Shown here in pieces: positions 58,907-64,000 of a DNA stretch of 64,000 bases. The DNA is from Rhizobium sp. L51/94. Lineage in GTDB: Bacteria > Pseudomonadota > Alphaproteobacteria > Rhizobiales > Rhizobiaceae. A program made the position numbers and the translations under genes. How positions within the stretch are numbered: position 1 is the stretch's first letter; each line of letters starts with the position of its first letter. A model generated the notes under the pieces. The model saw only the letters and a list, made by a program, of their open reading frames with translations. It was not told the origin of the DNA and did no database searches. The stretch spans positions 597,501 to 661,500 of the forward strand of contig NZ_CP072141.1 in the NCBI RefSeq assembly GCF_019355555.1. Reading direction: 5' to 3'.

Positions 58907-59605
58907 TTGGAGGGATGGCATTTAAGCAGTGACGAGTGGACGGCGATTCTGCTTAGCCTGCGCGTCGCTAGCGTGGCCATGCTGGTGAGCCTGCCATTCG
59001 GGGTCGCCGCAGCGCTGCTTCTCGCTCGCGGCCGGTTCTTTGGAAAATCGCTGCTGAACGGCATCATCCATATGCCGCTGATCCTGCCGCCGGTCGTCAC
59101 CGGTTTTCTGCTGCTGATCCTGTTCGGTCGCCGCGGCGTCATCGGCGCCTTCCTCGACAACCATTTCGGCATCGTCTTTTCTTTTAGATGGACCGGTGCC
59201 GCGCTCGCCTGCGGAATCATGGGGTTCCCCCTGATGGTACGCAGCATCCGGCTGTCGCTGGAAGCCGTCGACCGCAAGCTGGAGGAGGCTGCAGGAACGC
59301 TGGGTGCCAGTCCTGTGTGGATATTCCTCACCGTCACCTTGCCGCTCACGCTCCCCGGTATCATTGCCGGCATGATCCTCTCATTTGCCAAGGCGATGGG
59401 GGAATTCGGCGCCACCATCACCTTCGTCTCCAACATTCCTGGCGAAACCCAGACGCTTTCGTCGGCAATCTATACCTTCACTCAGCTCCCCGGCGGCGAT
59501 GCGGGCGCGCTGAGGCTCACCGTCGTCGCGGTGCTGATTTCCATGACCGCACTGCTGGCGTCCGAGTTTCTTGCCCGTTGGGTCGGCCGCAGGGTGGACG
59601 TCTGA
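58907..59605 (+). CDS. modB: Molybdate ABC transporter permease
   Basis: A 232-residue permease with five or six helices. The coupling (EAA) motif is [28 protein letters not shown], and the end LGRF-like part is [13 protein letters not shown]. The only usable start that keeps the first helix is a TTG at 58907, with GGGAAAGAGAG upstream; a nearby ATG at 58915 is out of frame. Length agrees with E. coli ModB (229). It overlaps modC by 1 nt. Confidence 0.94.
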   Translation: MEGWHLSSDEWTAILLSLRVASVAMLVSLPFGVAAALLLARGRFFGKSLLNGIIHMPLILPPVVTGFLLLILFGRRGVIGAFLDNHFGIVFSFRWTGAALACGIMGFPLMVRSIRLSLEAVDRKLEEAAGTLGASPVWIFLTVTLPLTLPGIIAGMILSFAKAMGEFGATITFVSNIPGETQTLSSAIYTFTQLPGGDAGALRLTVVAVLISMTALLASEFLARWVGRRVDV

Positions 59606-60681
59606 TGACGCTGACGGTGAACATCCGCCACAGGCTCGGCGCTTTTGCGCTGGACGCTGCCTTTACCGCAGAGGGCGGGGTTACGGCCCTGTTCGGCCGC
59701 TCCGGCTCTGGGAAGACCTCGCTCATCCGCAGCATTGCCGGGCTGATCCACCCCGACCACGGCCACGTTGCGCTCGATGGCAGGGTGCTGACGGACACGG
59801 ACCAAAATATCTTCGTGCCCCGCCATCGCCGCCGTTTCGGCTACGTCTTTCAGGAGGCACGGCTGTTTCCGCATCTGTCGGTTCGCCACAACCTCGGCTA
59901 TGGCCGCTGGTTCGCGCCGAAAACGACCGACCGCGACGATTTCGACAGCGTCGTCGATCTACTCGGGCTCGGCCCGCTTCTGGAGCGCCGACCCGGCAAG
60001 CTGTCGGGCGGCGAAAAGCAGCGGGTGGCAATCGGCCGTGCCCTGCTCTCCAACCCGCGCCTGTTGCTGATGGACGAGCCGCTGGCGGCACTCGACGAGG
60101 AGCGCAAGGCAGAGATCCTGCCCTATCTTGAACGGCTGCGCGACGAGACGAAAATCCCGATCGTCTATGTCAGCCACGCGATTGCAGAGGTCGCGAGGCT
60201 CGCAAGCCGCGTCGTCCTTTTGCGCGACGGCCATGTGGAAGCGGTCGGCAGCGCCGTCGAGGTTTTGAGCCTGCCATCGACGGCGGAGGGCGCCGAGCGC
60301 CGCGAGGCCGGCGTGCTGCTGGAAGGCCGCATCGACAGCATCTCGCAGACCCATCTCCTATCGACCGTCGCCCTGAAGACCGCGAAACTGCAGGTGCCGG
60401 GGACAGGATTTCCGGTCGGCAGGATGGTGCGGATCCACGTCCCCGCCCGCGATGTGATGCTGGCGACCGTGCGCCCGGAAGGCCTCAGCGCGCTCAATAT
60501 TCTCGAAGGAACGATCACCTGGATCGGCGTGGTCGCCAACGGTGCGCTGGAAGTCCGCCTCAACTGTGGCGGCGACCCGATCCTGTCGCGGATTACCCAG
60601 CTGTCAGGCGAAAGACTGCGCTTGGCAGTGGGCATGACCGTTTTTGCAGTCATCAAGACAGTCGCCCTGCAAAACGGATGA
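59605..60681 (+). CDS. modC: Molybdate ABC transporter ATP-binding protein
   Basis: A 358-residue ATPase. Walker A GRSGSGKT is at 31-38, the signature LSGGEKQR at 133-140 and Walker B LLLMDEP at 153-159. The C-terminal part (about 290-358: [27 protein letters not shown]) is a molybdate-binding MOP domain that may sense intracellular molybdate. The ATG shares one base with the modB stop (TGATG). It ends 9 nt from the convergent ModE-like gene. Confidence 0.96.
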   Translation: MTLTVNIRHRLGAFALDAAFTAEGGVTALFGRSGSGKTSLIRSIAGLIHPDHGHVALDGRVLTDTDQNIFVPRHRRRFGYVFQEARLFPHLSVRHNLGYGRWFAPKTTDRDDFDSVVDLLGLGPLLERRPGKLSGGEKQRVAIGRALLSNPRLLLMDEPLAALDEERKAEILPYLERLRDETKIPIVYVSHAIAEVARLASRVVLLRDGHVEAVGSAVEVLSLPSTAEGAERREAGVLLEGRIDSISQTHLLSTVALKTAKLQVPGTGFPVGRMVRIHVPARDVMLATVRPEGLSALNILEGTITWIGVVANGALEVRLNCGGDPILSRITQLSGERLRLAVGMTVFAVIKTVALQNG

Positions 60682-60690
60682 CCGGTGTTA

Positions 60691-61068
60691 TCACGCTTCC
60701 GGCAACCCCTGCGGACGGTAGTGCTCCTGCAGCCACAGCAGATCGTCGGCGAGAACGAGGGCGACCGCCCGCTCCATCGCCCGGAACCGCTCGAGCAGCG
60801 CCTCGCCGAAGGGTGTCAGCACCGCACCGCCACCCTTCTGGCCGCCCCGCTGCGATTCGACCGAGGGCACGTCGAACATGCGGTTGAGGTCGCTGACCAG
60901 AAGCCATGCGCGGCGGTAGGACATATCCATGGCTCGCCCCGCCGCCGAAATCGAGCCCGTCCTGCGGATGTGCTCAAGCAGCTCCATCTTGCCCCGGCCA
61001 AGCCGATCCTGTCCCGTGAAACGGATGCGCAGGATGGCGTCTATCGTGTCGTTGGAATGTCTGGTCAT
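60691..61068 (-). CDS. Single-domain ModE-like regulator
   Basis: A 125-residue winged helix-turn-helix protein: LGRGKMELLEHIRRTGSISAAGRAMDMSYRRAWLLVSDLNRMF and a wing with GGQKGGGAVLTPFGEALLERFRAM. This is the ModE N-terminal DNA-binding domain. The paired molybdate-binding (MOP) domains of full-length ModE (about 260 residues) are missing; the frame ends normally with GLPEA. The ATG at 61068 gives the family start; an upstream open frame is untypical. Its location suggests control of modABC, but how it would sense molybdate is unclear. Confidence 0.88.
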   Translation of the reverse strand: MTRHSNDTIDAILRIRFTGQDRLGRGKMELLEHIRRTGSISAAGRAMDMSYRRAWLLVSDLNRMFDVPSVESQRGGQKGGGAVLTPFGEALLERFRAMERAVALVLADDLLWLQEHYRPQGLPEA

Positions 61069-61349
61069 GGCCCGCAGCTTTTGAGCGTTGTTCCCTATAC
61101 GCGCAGCACTCTTGGCTGTATACGGCCGTACCCGAGGCATCGATATGGGCCAATGGGAAGGCCGACGGGCAAAAATTCGCAGATCGGTGCCGAAAACGCA
61201 TCGCTGGCCGAGAAACTGAGCCCCGACCGCCGATGCCGAGCTGCACGCGTCTTGAAACCTTAGTGCTTTGATGCCTATCTTGAGAACTGATTTGAACGAC
61301 AGTTCGAATCAATCGCGTGCATGTTCTGTTACTCCTGAAAGGAAAAGCA

Positions 61350-61763
61350 CTGACAACAGTACACGCCAAGGGACGAACGCTAGCCGTTGCCCCGAAGAGC
61401 CCGGAACGTGGCGTTGATGCCGCCGCCCGCGCCCTGCAAGCCGTCCTCAACAGCCTTGAGGACTCCAAAGCTGAAGACATCGTCACCATCAACATTGCGG
61501 GCAAATCCGCGCTGGGCGACTACATGGTTGTGGTCTCCGGGCGCTCAAACCGCCATGTCCTGGCGATCTCCGATCACCTCACGTCCGATATCAAGGGCGA
61601 AGGTCTCGGCAACCCGCGCGTCGAAGGTCTCGACGCAGGCGACTGGGTTCTGATCGACACTGGTGACATCATCGTCCACGTCTTCCGTCCGGAAATCCGC
61701 GAGTTCTACAACATCGAAAAGATGTGGGCCGCGCCGGATCTCGACGAGGGCACGATACACTAG
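61350..61763 (+). CDS. rsfS: Ribosome silencing factor RsfS
   Basis: RsfS binds L14 and blocks subunit joining in starvation. The core reads LQAVLNSLEDSKAEDIVTINIAGKS, ALGDYMVVVSGRSNRHVLAISDHL and DAGDWVLIDTGDIIVHVFRPEIREFYNIEKMW, all typical. AAAGGA at 61338-61343 lies 6 nt before a CTG at 61350, giving (M)TTVHAKGRTLAV and 137 residues, which matches rhizobial relatives. The frame also has a GTG at 61317 (148 residues) but no ribosome site there, so the CTG start is preferred though unusual. It belongs to the nadD-rsfS-rlmH neighbourhood. Confidence 0.9.
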   Translation: MTTVHAKGRTLAVAPKSPERGVDAAARALQAVLNSLEDSKAEDIVTINIAGKSALGDYMVVVSGRSNRHVLAISDHLTSDIKGEGLGNPRVEGLDAGDWVLIDTGDIIVHVFRPEIREFYNIEKMWAAPDLDEGTIH

Positions 61764-61871
61764 CAGATCCGGTTTCCCCGGCTGCTGCGCAGGTTTGACT
61801 GGCCGCAACGGCATCTGTCGCGCGGCTAAGAAATATGTGCGGCCGTGCTGGCCATCGTCTCTGGAGTGAAC

Positions 61872-62354
61872 ATGCGGATTGGATTGTTTGCCGTTGGCCG
61901 GCTGAAGACCGGCCCGGAGAAGGATCTCGCGGCCCGCTATTTCGACCGGTTCGCCAAGACGGGCCCAGCCATCGGGCTGGATTTCTCGCGCGTCACCGAA
62001 GTCGCGGAAAGTCGTGCCTCGAACGGCGAAACGCGCAAGCGCGAGGAGGCGGCCATGCTGCTGAAATCGCTGCCGGACGCCAGTATCCTCATGCTGCTCG
62101 ACGAGCGCGGCAAAGCGATGGACAGCGAGGCATTTGCTGCGCTCCTTGGCCAGTACCGGGACCAGGGCAAGCGCGACCTGACGATCGCCATCGGCGGCGC
62201 GGATGGCCTCGATCCTTCGCTCTACGACAGGGCAGACAGCACGATCTGTCTCGGCAAGATGACCTGGCCACACCAGCTTGTGCGGATTCTTATTGCCGAA
62301 CAGCTCTACAGGGCGGTCACCATTCTCTCCGGCCACCCCTACCATCGCGTCTGA
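61872..62354 (+). CDS. rlmH: 23S rRNA pseudouridine-1915 N3-methyltransferase
   Basis: RlmH methylates pseudouridine 1915 in helix 69 of 23S rRNA. The 160-residue SPOUT protein has the SAM knot IAIGGADGLDPSLYDRAD and ends LGKMTWPHQLVRILIAEQLYRAVTILSGHPYHRV, with the conserved C-terminal Tyr-His. The ATG at 61872 is chosen because GGAG lies 6 nt upstream; a GTG at 61845 would add 9 residues. Confidence 0.96.
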   Translation: MRIGLFAVGRLKTGPEKDLAARYFDRFAKTGPAIGLDFSRVTEVAESRASNGETRKREEAAMLLKSLPDASILMLLDERGKAMDSEAFAALLGQYRDQGKRDLTIAIGGADGLDPSLYDRADSTICLGKMTWPHQLVRILIAEQLYRAVTILSGHPYHRV

Positions 62355-62475
62355 AAGTGGCGGATCGCTCACACAGCCGTGTTTTGATTTCGTCACCGAA
62401 CTGGCGATATGTCTTGGCCATCGGCGGCAAATCAGCTTACGCCTTGCGCGATAGAGAAATCCTAAGCCATCCGCG

Positions 62476-63957
62476 ATGAAACGATCCGCCGCCCCTCTGC
62501 CGCGTCTGCTCCCGCCGCCTCTCGCGGCAGGTACCCGTGCGGCCTTTTTGTGTGCAGCCGTAATGCTCGCGGCAGCTCCGGTGATCCAGGGATATCAGGC
62601 GCGCGCCGAGGATGGCGCTGCCGATCCGACGTCGTCGCGGTTGCCACCGGACCAGCAAACCGCCCCCGATACAGCCACCGCAAACCCGCCGGCGCCCGAT
62701 CCGGCAGCCGACCTTGCCGAAAAACGCGACCAGACACGAGCCGAACTCGATAGCCTGTCGAAGACGATCACCCTCTCTGCCGAAAAGCAGAAGCAGCTTC
62801 AGGAAAGTGTAGCGGCGCTCGACAAGAGCAATGCCAGCCTGCGCCAGGCGCTGATCGATTCGGCATCGCGCCGCAAGACGATGGATCGCAAGATCGAAGA
62901 CAGCGAAAGGGCGCTGACCGATCTGAAGGTCAAGGAGGGCGGCGTCCGTCGCTCGCTTCACGAACGGCGCGGTCTCCTGGCCGAGGTTTTGGCAGCGCTG
63001 GAGCGCATGGGCCGCGACCCGCCTCCGGCCCTGCTCGTCAGCCCCGACGACGCCCTCAATTCGGTGCGAAGCGCCATCCTGCTCGGCGCCGTGGTGCCCG
63101 GCATGCGCAAAGCGACTGAAAAGCTGCTTGCAGACCTCGGCGAACTGTCGACGCTGGAAGCCTCCACGGCCAAGGAAAAGGCAAACCTTTCCGCAACGCT
63201 CACGTCCAGTCTGGAGGAAGAGCGGCGTATGGATCTGCTGATCGCCGAGAACGACCGGCAGAGCAGGGAAAGCGCCGCTCAGATAGAGGACGAGCGCAAG
63301 CGTGCCGAGCAACTGGCAGGTAAGGCAACCAGCCTGGAAGGCCTTGTAGCCTCTCTCGAAAGCCAGATCGGCTCGGTGCGCAGCGCGGCAACGGCTGCCC
63401 GCGAGGAAGAACAACGCCGGCAAATGATGACCGACGAGCAGCGTGCCGAAGCCAAGGCCCTGGCCGAAAGCGGGGTGCCCGATAAAAACCGCATTGCCCC
63501 CGCATATCGATTTTCAGACCTAAAGCAGAAGCTCGAGCTGCCTGTGGCCGGTGATATTCTTCGGCACTTTGGAGACGACGACGGAACGGGACACACGGCC
63601 GCTGGCATGACGCTCGCAACCGGCCCCGGCGCGCTCGTCACGGCGCCCGCCGATGGCCTGGTGGTGTATGCCGGCGCTTTCCGCAGCTACGGCCAGATGA
63701 TCATCCTCGATACCGGCGACGGCTTCCACATGGTTCTGTCCGGAATGGACGCCATCAAGACGCGCCAGGGAAAATTTGTTTTCGCCGGAGAACCGGTTGC
63801 GGTGATGGGCGAGAAAAGAGTGGCAAGTGCGACAGCATTGGCGCTGGAAACAAACAAGCCAACGCTTTACATTGAATTGAGAAAAGACGGAAAACCGGTT
63901 GATTCCCAACCCTGGTGGACCGCAAAGGATACTGGAAAGGCACGCAATGATTCGTAG
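62476..63957 (+). CDS. EnvC-like murein hydrolase activator with degenerate LytM domain
   Basis: A 493-residue periplasmic protein. A signal peptide (about 1-44) and a Pro/Thr-rich linker precede a long coiled coil (about 80-320, e.g. LAEKRDQTRAELDSLSKTI). The C-terminal LytM/M23 domain covers about 350-485. Where active M23 peptidases have HxxxD and HxH zinc motifs, this protein has HTAAGMTL and MVLSGM, so the zinc site is lost. This is the condition of E. coli EnvC, which activates amidases at the septum rather than cutting peptidoglycan. Its end overlaps the ctpA start by 11 nt. Confidence 0.9.
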   Translation: MKRSAAPLPRLLPPPLAAGTRAAFLCAAVMLAAAPVIQGYQARAEDGAADPTSSRLPPDQQTAPDTATANPPAPDPAADLAEKRDQTRAELDSLSKTITLSAEKQKQLQESVAALDKSNASLRQALIDSASRRKTMDRKIEDSERALTDLKVKEGGVRRSLHERRGLLAEVLAALERMGRDPPPALLVSPDDALNSVRSAILLGAVVPGMRKATEKLLADLGELSTLEASTAKEKANLSATLTSSLEEERRMDLLIAENDRQSRESAAQIEDERKRAEQLAGKATSLEGLVASLESQIGSVRSAATAAREEEQRRQMMTDEQRAEAKALAESGVPDKNRIAPAYRFSDLKQKLELPVAGDILRHFGDDDGTGHTAAGMTLATGPGALVTAPADGLVVYAGAFRSYGQMIILDTGDGFHMVLSGMDAIKTRQGKFVFAGEPVAVMGEKRVASATALALETNKPTLYIELRKDGKPVDSQPWWTAKDTGKARNDS

Positions 63958-64000
63958 GGCTTCTCTTGTCGTCATCGGCGCATTGATGGGTGCGACCGCC
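63947..64000 (+). CDS. ctpA: Carboxy-terminal processing peptidase (S41), start only
   Basis: Eighteen codons are visible, MIRRASLVVIGALMGATA, the beginning of a signal peptide. AAAGG lies 8 nt before the ATG, which overlaps the EnvC-like gene by 11 nt in another frame. The sequence and its position after rlmH and the EnvC-like gene match ctpA of other rhizobia, a periplasmic PDZ-containing serine protease. The name rests on these 18 residues and on gene order, as the rest lies outside the window. Confidence 0.65.
   Translation, partial: MIRRASLVVIGALMGATA

Noticed and set aside
61121..61130. TACGGCCGTA palindrome upstream of the ModE-like gene.
   Set aside because: Does not resemble the modA upstream repeat, so autoregulation by ModE is not supported; too short to claim an operator.
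61294..61306. GAAC-N4-GTTC palindrome upstream of rsfS, resembling a Firmicutes-type LexA box.
   Set aside because: Alphaproteobacterial LexA uses GTTC-N7-GTTC, rsfS is not an SOS gene, and an 8-base match is expected about once or twice by chance in 64 kb.

Overview
The window reads as a chromosomal segment of an alphaproteobacterium of the Rhizobiaceae (Rhizobium/Agrobacterium/Ensifer type). The basis is a 2,833-residue NdvB/ChvB cyclic beta-1,2-glucan synthase, the imuA-imuB-dnaE2 mutasome behind an alphaproteobacterial LexA box (GTTC-N7-GTTC), an ExoB-like GalE, a trans-acting RNA with the three-hairpin layout of the rhizobial alpha-r14 (NfeR1) family, and the order obgE-proB-proA-nadD ... 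rsfS-rlmH-envC-ctpA. Coding density is high, GC is high throughout, and I saw no insertion sequence, prophage, integrase or CRISPR array. It looks like core or stable accessory chromosome.

Layout. 1-6.6 kb: the 5' end of a secreted hypothetical protein, then a sugar-acid catabolic cluster: IlvD/Edd-type dehydratase and mannonate dehydratase (uxuA) on the minus strand, divergent from a GntR/FCD regulator, an SDR oxidoreductase and a D-lyxose-isomerase-like cupin. A matched pair of operator arms lies in the divergent promoter. A GNAT gene follows. 6.6-16.4 kb: OpgC-type acyltransferase and ndvB, a glucan synthesis and decoration pair separated by a strong hairpin. 16.8-18.3 kb: an XRE-cupin regulator and two very small genes with strong ribosome binding sites. 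18.4-24.7 kb: a peptide ABC transporter operon headed by an M19 dipeptidase. 24.9-28.0 kb: DUF1993 protein, a phosphonate-monoester-hydrolase/sulfatase-like enzyme and galE/exoB. 28.3-30.0 kb: small hypotheticals and bfd-bfr iron storage genes. 30.1-36.0 kb: SOS mutasome imuA-imuB-dnaE2.

36.0-46.9 kb: zincin, DUF1737, CitE-like lyase, small membrane protein, leuD, a PAS-GGDEF cyclase, an EmrAB pump, a CPA2 antiporter fused to universal-stress domains, RecX and a cold-shock protein. 47.2-53.2 kb: an FdhF/YdeP-like molybdoenzyme, a Tim44-like membrane protein, tRNA-Ser(CGA), rplU-rpmA and two coupled GNAT genes. 53.4-64.0 kb: obgE-proBA-nadD, the predicted sRNA on the opposite strand, modABC with a convergent single-domain ModE, then rsfS, rlmH, an EnvC-like factor and the start of ctpA.

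Most genes belong to known families. The observations I rate highest are the unannotated alpha-r14-like sRNA with three anti-Shine-Dalgarno loops, the OpgC-NdvB pairing, the GntR operator architecture with its unusual sugar-acid gene set, the 149-nt imuA/imuB overlap, the reduced ModE beside modABC, and several non-ATG starts (bfr TTG, modB TTG, probable rsfS CTG). I found no clearly undescribed multi-gene system. Functions are assigned by reading motifs and recalled family features; no database search was run.
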